A stretch of DNA of 64,000 bases from Marinagarivorans algicola (GCF_001292705.1 NZ_LGAK01000004.1:1-64000); one strand, 5' to 3'; positions 38,225 through 48,050 are shown, numbered from the stretch's first letter. The notes: a model not told the origin generated them from the sequence alone. Numbers and translations: made by a program.

Positions 38225-40741
38225 ATGAAATCACTAACACAAAAAATAACAACCGCTCTACACAAGCATTGGCTGCATCACAGCCGCACCCTAAAAGCCA
38301 CCACCTGCACATTGGCTACGCTCACGGCATTGGGTAGCTTTGCCACTGTGCCCGCCCATGCACAAACGCCCTCCGCGGCGCAAATGGCTCAATTCAAAGC
38401 CATGCCACCGGCACAACAAAAAGCACTGGCAAAGTCGATGGGTATTGATATTGCCGACTTGACAGGAGGCACACAAGCACCTGCCGACGAGCCCAATCTC
38501 AGCGAAAAACCCACCGATGACACCAACGAAGACAACGAGCTCTTAGATGTCGATACCGACATAGAGATGGACGAAGACGAGCTCAAAGAAGAAGAGGAAA
38601 AACTGCCTGTTTTTGGTTTGAGTTTATTCAAAGAAGGTGCTGACCTCTTTAGGCCCCCTGCTAATATCCCGGTGCCCGCCAATTATGTGCTCGGACCAGA
38701 AGACACGATTGTTATCCAGCTTTACGGCAAAGAGAACGCCACACACCCTTTAACCGTTAATCGCGAAGGCCAAATCCAGCTACCTAATATTGGCCCGATT
38801 ACTGTTGCCGGTATGACCTTTGCCAAAATGCAAGAGCTCATTAATGTGACCGTCGCCGAGCGCATGGTCGGCGTGAAAGCTTCGACGACTATCGGCTCAC
38901 TGCGTACCATTCGCGTGTTTGTACTCGGTGAAGTTGAACACCCTGGCTCTTTTAGTGTGGGCTCGCTATCAACCATGACCAATGCCATTTTTGCCAGTGG
39001 CGGTATTACGGAGGTGGGGTCTTTGCGCAATATCCAGCTCAAGCGTGCCGGTCAATTACTTGGCACTATGGATTTATACGATCTTTTATTAGCCGGTGAT
39101 ACATCTGGCGACCAACGCTTATTACCGGGTGACGTTATTTTTATTCCACCGGCACACAATACCGTCGAGATTTCTGGCGGAGTTAACCGCCCAGCACGCT
39201 ACGAGCTTAAAAACAATAAAACACTGGCGGCCTTGATCAAAATGGCTGGCGGCCTGAGCAATACCTCACATGCAGCAAAAGTCATGATTACCCGCGTGAA
39301 TAAAACCGGCGAGCGCAGCCTCGTCAATACTGACTACACGCAAGCCGCTGGCAAAAGCTTTAAGTTACACGATGGCGACCAAGTGATCATAGGCGATGCC
39401 CTTGAGCACATCGACAACAAAATCATGATTCATGGTAGCGCCAAGCGCCCAGGGCAATATTCATGGCGCCCAGGTATTCGCTTTACCGATATTATTGCCA
39501 ACCCCTACCAAGTCATACCCGGGACCGATATCGATATTGCATTACTGCAAAGCATGTCGCCCGAAACAGGTCGTATCGAAACGCGCGTTTTCTCACCGTC
39601 GGCTGCGTGGGTCAAGCCTTACACCGATCTCGATCCTGTACTTAACGGCTATGATGAAATTTATTTGTTTGATCTCACCTCTGACCGCCCAGCCATGCTC
39701 GAAAAAACCATTGAGCTATTACAGCAGCAGGCCCGCTTCAAAGAGCGTGAGCAGCTTGTGTATATTACCGGTAGCGTAAAGTTTCCCGGCACCTACCCGC
39801 TCACAACCAATATGAGCACACAAGAACTGATTGAACTAGCCGGCGGCTTAACCGAAAGCGCTTATGGCTCTAATGGTGAAATCACACGCTACGAGATCTC
39901 AGATGAGCTCCAGCGTATTGTTATGCATGTTAACGTCAACCTGCAAGACGAACCCCGTCAACTCGCCCCCGGCGATACACTCAATATTAAACAAGTCCCT
40001 CTATGGAAAAAACGCGAAACCATCACCGTTGACGGTGAAGTGATGTTTCCTGGGGTATACACTATTTTACCCGGCGAAACCCTCATGGACGTACTCACTC
40101 GTGCCGGCGGCCTTACACCTTACGCCTATCCTGTAGGCGCGGTGTTTTCGCGTGAAGAGCTACGTAATCTCGAACAACAGCGCCTCGACGAGCTGCGCAG
40201 CAAACTCGAGGCCGATATTGCCATTGGCAATACCGATGTGGGTGTCGGCAAAAAAGACCTTGAAAATGATGAAGCCGAAAAGCTACTCGAAAAGATCGAA
40301 GATACCCGCCCATTGGGCCGCATGGTTATCGATCTGCCCATTATTCTTGATGATCCAGCCTCGAATGACTTCCCATTAGAAGACGGCGATGAGCTCATCA
40401 TTCCTCGCTATAAGCCTTCGGTGACCGTGATTGGTGAAGTGCAGTACCCAACCTCACACTTTTACAACAAAAAGCTTAACGCGGGTGAATACATTAAACG
40501 CTCCGGTGGTACCAAAAAGCACGCCGACACCGACCGTATTTACATTGTTAAAGCCAACGGCCGCGTCATTGAACCTTCGCGCTCTAAGTGGTTTAAAGTC
40601 AAAACCGAAGGCATTGAGCCTGGCGATACCATCGTCATACCACTTGATACCGACCGTGTTGATGGTTTAGAGATTTGGTCTAAAACCACTCAAATCCTTT
40701 ACCAAGCCGCTCTGGGTGCAGCCGCGGTGGGCAGTCTATAG
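38225..40741 (+). CDS. SLBB-domain polysaccharide export protein (Wza/KpsD-like)
   Basis: This 838-aa exported protein has a signal peptide with likely cleavage after AHA46. A very acidic linker follows (about residues 85-130, rich in Asp and Glu), then the polysaccharide export domain starting VPANYVLGPEDTIVIQLYG. Several SLBB domains come next, e.g. from FVLGEVEHPGSF, ISGGVNRPARYEL, ITGSVKFPGTYPL, VDGEVMFPGVYTI and VIGEVQYPTSHFY. No lipobox cysteine is present, unlike Wza. It is longer than Wza (about 380 aa) and resembles the large SLBB proteins of marine gammaproteobacteria. It likely forms an outer-membrane or periplasmic export channel with the Wzi-like neighbour. Confidence 0.9.
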   Translation: MKSLTQKITTALHKHWLHHSRTLKATTCTLATLTALGSFATVPAHAQTPSAAQMAQFKAMPPAQQKALAKSMGIDIADLTGGTQAPADEPNLSEKPTDDTNEDNELLDVDTDIEMDEDELKEEEEKLPVFGLSLFKEGADLFRPPANIPVPANYVLGPEDTIVIQLYGKENATHPLTVNREGQIQLPNIGPITVAGMTFAKMQELINVTVAERMVGVKASTTIGSLRTIRVFVLGEVEHPGSFSVGSLSTMTNAIFASGGITEVGSLRNIQLKRAGQLLGTMDLYDLLLAGDTSGDQRLLPGDVIFIPPAHNTVEISGGVNRPARYELKNNKTLAALIKMAGGLSNTSHAAKVMITRVNKTGERSLVNTDYTQAAGKSFKLHDGDQVIIGDALEHIDNKIMIHGSAKRPGQYSWRPGIRFTDIIANPYQVIPGTDIDIALLQSMSPETGRIETRVFSPSAAWVKPYTDLDPVLNGYDEIYLFDLTSDRPAMLEKTIELLQQQARFKEREQLVYITGSVKFPGTYPLTTNMSTQELIELAGGLTESAYGSNGEITRYEISDELQRIVMHVNVNLQDEPRQLAPGDTLNIKQVPLWKKRETITVDGEVMFPGVYTILPGETLMDVLTRAGGLTPYAYPVGAVFSREELRNLEQQRLDELRSKLEADIAIGNTDVGVGKKDLENDEAEKLLEKIEDTRPLGRMVIDLPIILDDPASNDFPLEDGDELIIPRYKPSVTVIGEVQYPTSHFYNKKLNAGEYIKRSGGTKKHADTDRIYIVKANGRVIEPSRSKWFKVKTEGIEPGDTIVIPLDTDRVDGLEIWSKTTQILYQAALGAAAVGSL

Positions 40742-40770
40742 CGCCAAGCCACATCACAGCGCGTATACGC

Positions 40771-40807
40771 AAAAGGGCCAATGTTGATTCATTGGCCCTT
40801 TTTTTAT
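40771..40807 (+). terminator. Intrinsic terminator after SLBB gene
   Basis: A perfect 13-bp stem (40771-40783 with 40790-40802, core AAGGGCCAATG) with a 6-base loop runs into a T tract. It begins 30 bases after the stop codon. Confidence 0.93.
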
Positions 40808-40826
40808 TTTAGTGTGCAATTGGGGC

Positions 40827-40855
40827 TTGCGCACTTTTGCGCTTCGCATTAGAAT
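40827..40855 (+). promoter_or_regulatory. Sigma-70 promoter for the tRNA unit
   Basis: TTGCGC (40827-40832) and TAGAAT (40850-40855) are separated by exactly 17 bases. A GC-rich discriminator (GCGCAC) follows, typical of stringently controlled stable-RNA promoters. The tRNA-Val gene starts 14 bases later. Confidence 0.7.
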
Positions 40856-40868
40856 GCGCACCCTCTGT

Positions 40869-40945
40869 AGGACCGTAGCTCAGCTGGTTAGAGCACCACC
40901 TTGACATGGTGGGGGTCGGCGGTTCGAGTCCGCCCGGTCCTACCA
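40869..40945 (+). tRNA. tRNA-Val (GAC)
   Basis: A 77-base cloverleaf with encoded CCA. The acceptor stem is AGGACCG/CGGTCCT, the D-arm GCTCAGCTGGTTAGAGC, and the anticodon stem CCACC/GGTGG. The loop TTGACAT gives anticodon GAC at 40903-40905. The T-arm has GGTTCGAGTCC. It is cotranscribed with tRNA-Asn. Confidence 0.96.
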
Positions 40946-40983
40946 CTTATTTAAACATAAACGTTGATAAGTGAACGTACCAT

Positions 40984-41059
40984 TCCGCTTTAGCTCAGTT
41001 GGTAGAGCAAATGACTGTTAATCATTGGGTCGCTGGTTCGAGTCCAGCAAGCGGAGCCA
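40984..41059 (+). tRNA. tRNA-Asn (GUU)
   Basis: A 76-base cloverleaf with encoded CCA. The acceptor stem is TCCGCTT/AAGCGGA, the anticodon stem AATGA/TCATT, and the loop CTGTTAA gives anticodon GTT at 41017-41019. It lies 38 bases after tRNA-Val and seven bases before a terminator. Confidence 0.97.
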
Positions 41060-41065
41060 TATTCT

Positions 41066-41098
41066 AAAAAGGCCGTATCTTTTGATGCGGCCTTTTTT
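41066..41098 (+). terminator. Intrinsic terminator after the tRNA unit
   Basis: A 14-bp stem (41066-41079 with 41084-41097, one G-U pair, core AAGGCCGTATC) has a 4-base loop and a T6 tail. Confidence 0.93.
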
Positions 41099-41141
41099 AT
41101 TGCGCAAAAATACCTACCTAGCCCACCTAGCTATTGCATAT

Positions 41142-41173
41142 GTCTAAAGGTCTAAAGGTCTAAAGGTCTAAGG
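41142..41173 (+). repeat. Four tandem 8-bp repeats
   Basis: GTCTAAAG is repeated three times (41142-41165), followed by a one-base variant GTCTAAGG (41166-41173). It lies 44 bases after the tRNA terminator. Such slippage-prone repeats are common in non-selected DNA. Confidence 0.9.
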
Positions 41174-41269
41174 CTACAGCTCTTCGCGGCCAATACTCTC
41201 GCCTTTGACTCGCCTCACTACGATGCTTATGAGCAAGCTTTTATCTGGGAGCTATAAAAAACACCATAA

Positions 41270-41596
41270 TCATCTAGCGTCATCTAAGTTGACATTATTC
41301 CGAATCGATTTGAGAGCAAAGACATACTGCTTCAAGCGTAACTCAATCGCGTGGCGCATATTGAAGCAAATGGGGTATATCTGCTCATCCATTGCTGTCC
41401 TTTCTATTGCTGCATCTATTAAATGCAGCGCAGCATCACAAAAACCATTAGCATACTCAGCGTATGATGGGTCTCCATTTTTTCCTACACACGCATTGTA
41501 CTCTGTCGGCTCACAACCCCGAAAAATATTATTAAATTGCATCATAGCGTCATCCGTTGGTGCTGCATGCGACGATCTGATTTTGGTGAGTTTCAA
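41270..41596 (-). pseudogene. N-terminal fragment of an unrecognised protein
   Basis: The 108-aa ORF (TTG at 41596; the paired ATGs at 41545/41542 are alternative starts) reads like a genuine protein, with GCEPTEYNACVGKNGDPSYAEYANGF and the helix PICFNMRHAIELRLKQYVFAL. The RHAIELRLK motif is typical of the N-terminal part of larger HEPN-like or defence-associated hypothetical proteins. Here it stops soon after, so the rest appears lost. The neighbouring frame just downstream remains open for about 18 codons, which could mean a frameshift. Location near a tRNA pair and tandem repeats suggests the remains of an island. The family assignment is tentative. Confidence 0.45.
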
Positions 41597-41976
41597 TCAA
41601 ATCACTTCAAAAAGTTTAAATAGCAGGCGCCTCTTAATTCAAAGAATACCGTGTTTTGATTAGCGCTTATACATTTAGCTCGGTGCTAGATTGTTTTCAA
41701 TGCTCATAACACTTGATGGTGATTAACTTGATCAATTATCACGACCGTTCATTTTGCTAAACCGAGTGCTGCAGTTTTGGTTGATTTGCGTGCTAGCGGG
41801 GCATTTTGGGTGCAAAAAGCACCTTGAACAACTGAAAGGTAAAAGAAGCAGGTCCGCTAAAAATTGTTCCGAATATTGATCAATAGTACACTGTGGCTCG
41901 CGTCTAGCACTAAAACGCCACCCATAAATCAGTGTATCCTATGATGTCACGTTTTTTACTTGGAGCTCCTTTGCAG
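41597..41976. other. Leader region of the Mrp operon
   Basis: This stretch of about 380 bases before the Mrp operon has no recognised gene. It contains two palindromic TTGATCAA sites (41728-41735 and 41876-41883, the second within the 10-base palindrome ATTGATCAAT). It must carry the mnh promoter; no match to sigma-70 is good enough to mark. Confidence 0.4.
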
Positions 41977-44772
41977 ATGAACCTACTATGGGTCGTACTA
42001 TTGCCGCTTATTGGCACACTAGTACCTTTATTCACTGAGCGTTTTGGGCGCAATATTTGCGCCTTTTGCGTAGCTCTATTACCGGCTTGGTCTTTGATTT
42101 TGGTGCTAATGTATGCGCCAGATATTTTTAACGGGCAAGCTATTCGGCAAACAATAGAGTGGATTCCAGCCATTGGATTGGAAGTCTCCTTCCGGCTGGA
42201 TGGGCTATCGCTGCTGTTTTTATTGTTGATTCTTGGGATTGGGCTACTGGTGATTTTATATGCCCGCTATTACCTATCCCTTAAAGATTCCATGAGTCGC
42301 TTTTATGTGTATCTAATGCTTTTTATGGCGGCAATGGTGGGGATTGTTACATCCAACAATTTGATTCAACTCTGGATGTTTTGGGAGCTCACCAGCATTA
42401 GCTCGTTTTTGCTGATCAGTTTTTGGTCGCATAAATCAGAGGCGCGTAAAGGCGCGAGAATGGCCTTAACCGTCACAGGAGCCGGCGGACTAGCGCTGCT
42501 AGCGGGGCTCTTATTGATTGGCCGCATTGTGGGCAGCTATGATCTTGATACAGTTTTAGCAAGCAGCGATATCATTCACGCTCACGCAGCTTACCCGGTT
42601 GCTTTAATTTTGGTGCTTTTAGGAGCATTTACAAAATCGGCGCAATTCCCCTTTCATTTTTGGTTGCCGCATGCCATGGCAGCACCAACACCAGTCAGCG
42701 CTTATTTGCACTCGGCCACTATGGTAAAAGCGGGCATTTTTTTAATGGCGCGTTTTTATCCCGTACTAGCCGGTACTGACCTGTGGTTTATTATCGTGAG
42801 CTTAACGGGTTTAACCACTTTGTTATTGGGCGCCTATATCGCGCTATTTAAACACGACCTGAAAGGCCTGCTGGCGTACTCAACCATTAGTCACTTGGGC
42901 CTCATTACACTGCTACTGGGCTTAAACTCGCCACTGGCCGCGGTTGCGGCTATTTTTCATATTATTAATCATGCGACTTTTAAAGCCTCGTTATTTATGG
43001 CGGCCGGCATTATTGATCATGAATCTGGCTCGCGGGATATGCGCCAGCTCAATGGGCTATGGCAGTACATGCCTTATACCGCTACCTTGGCTATCGTAGC
43101 TGCACTTGCGATGGCTGGTGTGCCTTTATTGAATGGCTTTTTATCTAAAGAAATGTTTTTTGCCGAAACCCTTAACCAAAGCGTTTTAGGCTCGCTATCT
43201 TGGACCATTCCTTTATTAGCTGTGATAGGTGCGGCTTTCTCGGTGGCGTATTCGTTACGCTTTATTCATGATGTGTTTTTTAATGGGCAACCTGTCGATC
43301 TCCCTAAAACCCCCCAAGAGCCGCCACGCTATGTCAGAATACCCGTAGAGATTCTTGTGGCACTGTGCTTGTTAGTTGGCATATTCCCAGCCTTTGTGGT
43401 GGGTGATCTCTTACATATCGCTTCTTTTGCTGTGCTAGACCACACCGTGCCGGTGCATAATTTAGCAATATGGCATGGCCTTAATTTGCCGTTACTCATG
43501 AGCTTCATGGCGATGGTAGGTGGAGTCATTCTTTATTACAATCGCCGCCATCTTTTTGAGTTTCAGTCGCATTTTGATACTACTGACGCAAAGCATATTT
43601 TTGAACGCACCATTCAATCCCTTGTAAAAGCAGCCGAAAGCATTACAAACACCTTAGAAAATGGTTCGCTACAGCGATATGTCTTCACCTTGTTATTATG
43701 CACGTTAGTTATGGGGGGGTTACCGCTGATTGAGTTGACTCAAAATTCCGGTACACGCGCATCAATTCCACTCGATGGCGTAACAATTGTCTGCGCACTA
43801 CTCATGATATTCAGCGCTGTTGCGACAGTCATTTGGCATCGCAGACGGTTTTTGGCGCTCATATTTTTGTCTGTAGTGGGATTAATTGTCTCGCTGACTT
43901 TTGCTAAATTTTCGGCGCCCGACTTAGCCCTAACGCAACTGTCCGTCGAAATCGTCACCATTATTTTATTGTTGTTGGCGCTATTTTTTTTACCGCAAAG
44001 CTCACTCAAAGAATCGAGTAATCGACGTTTGAGCGTTGATTTATTAGTGGCTGGGCTAATTGGTTGTGTGATTGGCACGCTGTGTTATGCCATGCTAACA
44101 ACACCGTTAAATACTATGTCAGACTTTTTTATTGCCAATAGTAAAACCGGTGGTGGCGGCACCAACGTGGTTAACGTAATACTGGTTGATTTTAGAGGCT
44201 TTGATACACTGGGCGAAATCATCGTATTAGGTATCGCTGCATTAGGTATTTTTAAGCTCATTGCCAATATGCGTATCGCCATTCCGGCACGTGATGATAA
44301 GGGTCGCGCTTGGAGTAATGACCCGCATCCAATGATGCTAGAGGTAGTATCACAAAGTCTTTTACCCCTAGCATTATTAGTATCGGCTTATATCTTTTTA
44401 CGGGGGCACAACATGCCCGGTGGCGGTTTTATTGCTGGCCTAATTACATCTGTTGCCATCATTCAGCAGTACATTGCTCATGGTGTGCAATGGATAAAAC
44501 CGCGCGTCACTATCGATTACCAGTGGATTATTGCCAGTGGGATATTAATTGCAACAGCAACCGGTTTGGGTAGCTGGCTCTTTGGCCAAGCCTTTTTAAG
44601 TACGTGGTTTGATTACTTTTCGCTGCCTTGGATTGGTAAATTCGAATTGGCGAGTGCCATGCTATTTGATTTGGGCGTATACCTTACTGTTGTTGGCGCT
44701 GTCATGCTCATTTTGGCGAACCTGGGTAAACTAACCACCAGCGAGCGTCTTGATATTCAGGAGAATAATTAA
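41977..44772 (+). CDS. mnhA: Fused MnhA-MnhB subunit of the Mrp cation/proton antiporter
   Basis: The first 720 or so residues are MnhA/MrpA, related to NuoL of complex I. The region includes [13 protein letters not shown], the key lysines and histidines in [23 protein letters not shown], and [16 protein letters not shown]. The C-terminal 150 or so residues are an MnhB/MrpB domain ([28 protein letters not shown]). This A-B fusion is the group 2 Mrp organisation common in Proteobacteria. The ORF opens at a GTG (41932), but the ATG at 41977 ([13 protein letters not shown]) matches the family start. Its stop shares a base with mnhC (TAATG). Confidence 0.95.
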   Translation: MNLLWVVLLPLIGTLVPLFTERFGRNICAFCVALLPAWSLILVLMYAPDIFNGQAIRQTIEWIPAIGLEVSFRLDGLSLLFLLLILGIGLLVILYARYYLSLKDSMSRFYVYLMLFMAAMVGIVTSNNLIQLWMFWELTSISSFLLISFWSHKSEARKGARMALTVTGAGGLALLAGLLLIGRIVGSYDLDTVLASSDIIHAHAAYPVALILVLLGAFTKSAQFPFHFWLPHAMAAPTPVSAYLHSATMVKAGIFLMARFYPVLAGTDLWFIIVSLTGLTTLLLGAYIALFKHDLKGLLAYSTISHLGLITLLLGLNSPLAAVAAIFHIINHATFKASLFMAAGIIDHESGSRDMRQLNGLWQYMPYTATLAIVAALAMAGVPLLNGFLSKEMFFAETLNQSVLGSLSWTIPLLAVIGAAFSVAYSLRFIHDVFFNGQPVDLPKTPQEPPRYVRIPVEILVALCLLVGIFPAFVVGDLLHIASFAVLDHTVPVHNLAIWHGLNLPLLMSFMAMVGGVILYYNRRHLFEFQSHFDTTDAKHIFERTIQSLVKAAESITNTLENGSLQRYVFTLLLCTLVMGGLPLIELTQNSGTRASIPLDGVTIVCALLMIFSAVATVIWHRRRFLALIFLSVVGLIVSLTFAKFSAPDLALTQLSVEIVTIILLLLALFFLPQSSLKESSNRRLSVDLLVAGLIGCVIGTLCYAMLTTPLNTMSDFFIANSKTGGGGTNVVNVILVDFRGFDTLGEIIVLGIAALGIFKLIANMRIAIPARDDKGRAWSNDPHPMMLEVVSQSLLPLALLVSAYIFLRGHNMPGGGFIAGLITSVAIIQQYIAHGVQWIKPRVTIDYQWIIASGILIATATGLGSWLFGQAFLSTWFDYFSLPWIGKFELASAMLFDLGVYLTVVGAVMLILANLGKLTTSERLDIQENN

Positions 44773-45137
44773 TGGAAGTCATATATGCATTTTGCGTAGG
44801 CCTATTGGCCGCTTGCGGATTTTTTTTAGTACTAAGAGGCCGAACTTTTATCGTGGTGATGGGATTAACGTTGCTCTCTTATGCTGTAAATTTGTTTCTT
44901 TTTGCTAGTGGCCGTTTAACGCTAAATGGTGCCGCCGTGCTTGGGCAGTCGGCGCAGTACAGCGACCCCTTGCCTCAAGCGCTAGTCCTAACGGCCATTG
45001 TTATTGGTTTTGCTATGACCGCATTTTTAGTTATTTTAGCCATGCGCTCACGAGCAGACCAAGGCAATGATCATGTCGACGGCCAAATTCCCGTTAGACC
45101 GGTATCACCTAGTCTTCTCGACAAAAGGAACGGTTAA
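44772..45137 (+). CDS. mnhC: Mrp antiporter subunit C
   Basis: This 121-aa protein with three membrane helices is similar to NuoK, with the segment LVLRGRTFIVVMGLTLLSYAVNLFLF and the conserved YSDPLPQALVLTAIVIGFAMTAF. It overlaps mnhAB and mnhD by one base on each side (TAATG junctions), so the operon is translationally coupled. Confidence 0.95.
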   Translation: MEVIYAFCVGLLAACGFFLVLRGRTFIVVMGLTLLSYAVNLFLFASGRLTLNGAAVLGQSAQYSDPLPQALVLTAIVIGFAMTAFLVILAMRSRADQGNDHVDGQIPVRPVSPSLLDKRNG

Positions 45138-46681
45138 TGCTGCACCTACCTATTCTTCCTATTTTATTACCAATGCTAGCAGCAGCCCTTATGCTGCTGC
45201 CGCCGTTAAGTCAATCAATCACTCGGCAACGCTTGTTTGCCGTGACGATTATGATCACGCTCGTCATTGTATCGGTTTGGCTACTGCTCACATGCCATCA
45301 ACAAGGCACTCAACTGTATGTACTCGGTGGTTGGCAGCCACCATTTGGCATCGCCTTAGTCGCCGACCGGTTATCGGCATTGATGGTATTATTAACCGCA
45401 ATACTGGGCCTAGGTGCCCAACTGTATGCGTGTGCTGGTGATGATAAAGAAGGTATGTATTTTCACCCGCTCTTTATGTTTCAAATGCTGGGCGTGAATG
45501 GTGCATTTTTAACAGGCGACATCTTTAATCTCTTTGTTTTTTTTGAAGTGCTACTCATCGCATCTTACGCATTGTTAATACACGGTGGCGGTAAACAAAA
45601 AACTAAAGCCAATGTACATTATGTTATTTTGAACCTAGTAGGTTCGAGTATTTTTTTATTTGCATTGGGTATTTTATACGGCACTTTAGGCACGCTAAAC
45701 ATTCAAGATATGGCCATGAAAGTGGTTTCATTAAACGAGCAGCAACAGGCCCTGACCAAAGCAGGCGGCTTATTGTTGTTAGTTGTGTTTGGGCTTAAAG
45801 CGGCATTATTACCTTTACATTTTTGGCTACCCAAAACCTATGCGGCAACCAGTGCTCCGGTGGCGGCATTATTTGCCATTATGACAAAGATAGGGGTGTA
45901 CAGTATTTTACGAGTGCATATGACAATTTTTGGCCAGGATGCAGGCGCCCTTGCTCATATGGCTATCCCTTGGTTATGGCCATTAGCACTACTCACGATC
46001 GTTATGGGAACGATTGGTGTGCTTGCCAGCCCAGGCTTGCGCTTGAGCATTGCCAACTTGGTTGTTGTTTCGGTGGGTACACTGCTACTGGCAGTTGCCA
46101 TACAGCGCGAATCGGCCACCTCTGCTGCGTTGTATTACATGATACATTCGACATTTATAACCGGCGCATTATTTTTAATTGCTGACATGATTACTAAACA
46201 ACGCGGCAAAGCCGAAGATCGTTACGTAATAGCACGCCCCCTACAAAACCCTAAAATACTGGGTATTGCCTTTTTTATTGCCGCTCTGACGGTTGTGGGC
46301 ATGCCGCCATTTTCGGGCTTTGTGAGTAAAATACTCATCCTGCAAGCCGCCAATAGTATGCGTGAAACGCTATGGGTGTGGCCAATACTTTTATTAATAA
46401 GCTTAGTCTTTTTGGTAGCGCTATCACGCGCAGGGACAACTATTTTTTGGCGCGCTGCTGGCGATAATACTCAAGGTAAACCCTTAGCTCCACTTAAATG
46501 TATAGCCATTGCACTACTGCTTGGCGCATCACCTGTACTGGTTATATTTGGTGGTCCTATTACTCAATACACGCAACTTACAGCCGCTCAGCTGCATTCA
46601 AAAGCACCGCTGCCCAACTCAAAGCTACCCATTAAAAAAGCAAAAGAAATGCCTACAGGACAAAGCCATAATGCAAACTAA
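45137..46681 (+). CDS. mnhD: Mrp antiporter subunit D
   Basis: This 514-aa polytopic membrane protein is related to NuoM/NuoN. It contains FNLFVFFEVLLIASYALL, the lysine-bearing FGLKAALLPLHFWLPKTY and GMPPFSGFVSKILIL. It forms the second proton-translocating module of the Mrp complex. The C-terminal tail is polar and extends beyond the membrane part. It overlaps mnhE by 11 bases. Confidence 0.95.
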   Translation: MLHLPILPILLPMLAAALMLLPPLSQSITRQRLFAVTIMITLVIVSVWLLLTCHQQGTQLYVLGGWQPPFGIALVADRLSALMVLLTAILGLGAQLYACAGDDKEGMYFHPLFMFQMLGVNGAFLTGDIFNLFVFFEVLLIASYALLIHGGGKQKTKANVHYVILNLVGSSIFLFALGILYGTLGTLNIQDMAMKVVSLNEQQQALTKAGGLLLLVVFGLKAALLPLHFWLPKTYAATSAPVAALFAIMTKIGVYSILRVHMTIFGQDAGALAHMAIPWLWPLALLTIVMGTIGVLASPGLRLSIANLVVVSVGTLLLAVAIQRESATSAALYYMIHSTFITGALFLIADMITKQRGKAEDRYVIARPLQNPKILGIAFFIAALTVVGMPPFSGFVSKILILQAANSMRETLWVWPILLLISLVFLVALSRAGTTIFWRAAGDNTQGKPLAPLKCIAIALLLGASPVLVIFGGPITQYTQLTAAQLHSKAPLPNSKLPIKKAKEMPTGQSHNAN

Positions 46682-47180
46682 ACCGCGCTTTCGCTTTTTA
46701 CCCTCACCGCTACATTCGCTATTATTATTTACCGTTTGGCTTTTACTCAATAACACCTTAGCACCTGGGCATTTAGTGTTAGCGGCGTTTTTCGCCATCA
46801 CTATTCCGTTACTTACCTCAGGCATGCAAGACCCACATCCTAGATTTCATAGGCCCTTGTTAGCGTTGCGCTATGTACTACGGGTATTGGGTGATATCGT
46901 TATTGCTAATTTTGAGGTGGCTATTTTGGTAATACGCCCATCTAAACATTTAAACCCTGCATTTGTTGCCATCCCTCTTAGTATTACCCATGACCTGCCG
47001 ATTACGTTATTGGCTAGTACAGTTTCTTTAACACCGGGCACCGTCAGTGCAGAAATATCCGAAGATAATAAATGGCTGTACGTACACGTTTTAAATTTAA
47101 TGGATAAAGACGCGTTAATTACATTAATTAAGCAACGCTACGAAAAGCCACTTATGGAGATTTTTGAATGCTCAATATAG
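46671..47180 (+). CDS. mnhE: Mrp antiporter subunit E
   Basis: This 169-aa protein has two N-terminal membrane helices and a conserved cytosolic part including PAFVAIPLS, ASTVSLTPGTVSAEI and YVHVLNLMD. The ORF opens upstream inside mnhD, but the ATG at 46671 (MQTKPRFRFLP) has AGGA upstream and matches the family length. It overlaps mnhD by 11 bases and mnhF by 13. Confidence 0.93.
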   Translation: MQTKPRFRFLPSPLHSLLLFTVWLLLNNTLAPGHLVLAAFFAITIPLLTSGMQDPHPRFHRPLLALRYVLRVLGDIVIANFEVAILVIRPSKHLNPAFVAIPLSITHDLPITLLASTVSLTPGTVSAEISEDNKWLYVHVLNLMDKDALITLIKQRYEKPLMEIFECSI

Positions 47181-47437
47181 CCATCACTATTGCTGCCGTA
47201 TTAATGTGTCTATCACTCATGCTGAACTTATGGCGACTATTCAAAGGCCCAAGCCGACCAGACCGCATTCTGGCATTAGATACCATGTACATAAATAGTA
47301 TTGCACTCATTATTTTATTTGGTATTTTTTCGCGCACCACGCTATATTTTGAAGCTGCATTATTAATTGCTATGCTAGGATTTGTGAGTACTGCGGCAAT
47401 GTGTAAATATATTTTACGGGGTGATTTAATCGAATAA
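47168..47437 (+). CDS. mnhF: Mrp antiporter subunit F
   Basis: This 89-aa protein with three membrane helices has the conserved RLFKGPSRPDRILALDTMYINSIALI segment. It overlaps mnhE by 13 bases. It is a small accessory subunit required for complex assembly. Confidence 0.94.
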   Translation: MLNIAITIAAVLMCLSLMLNLWRLFKGPSRPDRILALDTMYINSIALIILFGIFSRTTLYFEAALLIAMLGFVSTAAMCKYILRGDLIE

Positions 47438-47618
47438 TCTGCTAGCGAATCATTGACTGAGCCTAAGCTATTTTTAACTTTATGCTTTTGTACAGTTTAT
47501 CCTTGCCTTCTCGCAAGCCCCAACACATGAAGGCTCAAAGCAGTACGCCAGCATATTATGTTGTCAGCTGAGCTGAATAATTACATATTTTTTAAATCGC
47601 ATCATTTGGGAAACGCTC

Positions 47619-47975
47619 ATGGAATTTTGGGTTGAATTAGTTGCATCAATATTGCTTGTTACTGGAGCCACATTTGCTTTTATTGGCTCTTTAGGTTTGG
47701 CAAAATTACCAGACTTTTACACTCGCCTGCATGGCCCCACCAAGGCAACAACTTTAGGCATGGGCTGTTTGCTTATTGCCTCGATGATACTGGTTACCTA
47801 TTGGCAAGGCTATTTAAGTGTACATGAGTTACTGATTACACTATTTTTATTAATTACCGCTCCGGTGACTGCTTATATGCTTGCCAAAACAGCGATGCAT
47901 CATAAATTGCAAATACTCGAAAAAACCACAGATAAAACTTTATCAAAACGTGCTGCCGAGCGCATGACCCCGTAG
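47619..47975 (+). CDS. mnhG: Mrp antiporter subunit G
   Basis: This 118-aa protein with three membrane helices has the family segment SLGLAKLPDFYTRLHGPTKATTLGMGC. It completes the A/B-C-D-E-F-G set. Unlike the overlapping upstream genes it is separated from mnhF by 181 bases with no gene, so it may also have its own promoter. Confidence 0.93.
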   Translation: MEFWVELVASILLVTGATFAFIGSLGLAKLPDFYTRLHGPTKATTLGMGCLLIASMILVTYWQGYLSVHELLITLFLLITAPVTAYMLAKTAMHHKLQILEKTTDKTLSKRAAERMTP

Positions 47976-48017
47976 CGTATTAGCTTGTAGATGGCTCTAG
48001 TCATTCAACCCAACCTC

Positions 48018-48040
48018 GAGAGCGCTCATCAAGCGCTCTC
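48018..48040. terminator. Hairpin after mnhG
   Basis: GAGAGCGCT (48018-48026) pairs perfectly with AGCGCTCTC (48032-48040) around a 5-base loop, 42 bases after mnhG. It lacks a U tract, so terminator function is uncertain. Confidence 0.45.
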
Positions 48041-48050
48041 ATCCTGCATA

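Noticed and set aside
41205-41663. Plus-strand ORF of 152 codons
   Set aside because: It lies opposite the fragment at 41270-41596, whose amino-acid pattern is far more protein-like; the plus-strand translation has no family features or ribosome-binding site.
40946-41976. Attachment-site duplication of the tRNA-Asn 3' end
   Set aside because: I searched the following kilobase by eye and found no second copy of the T-arm/acceptor sequence.
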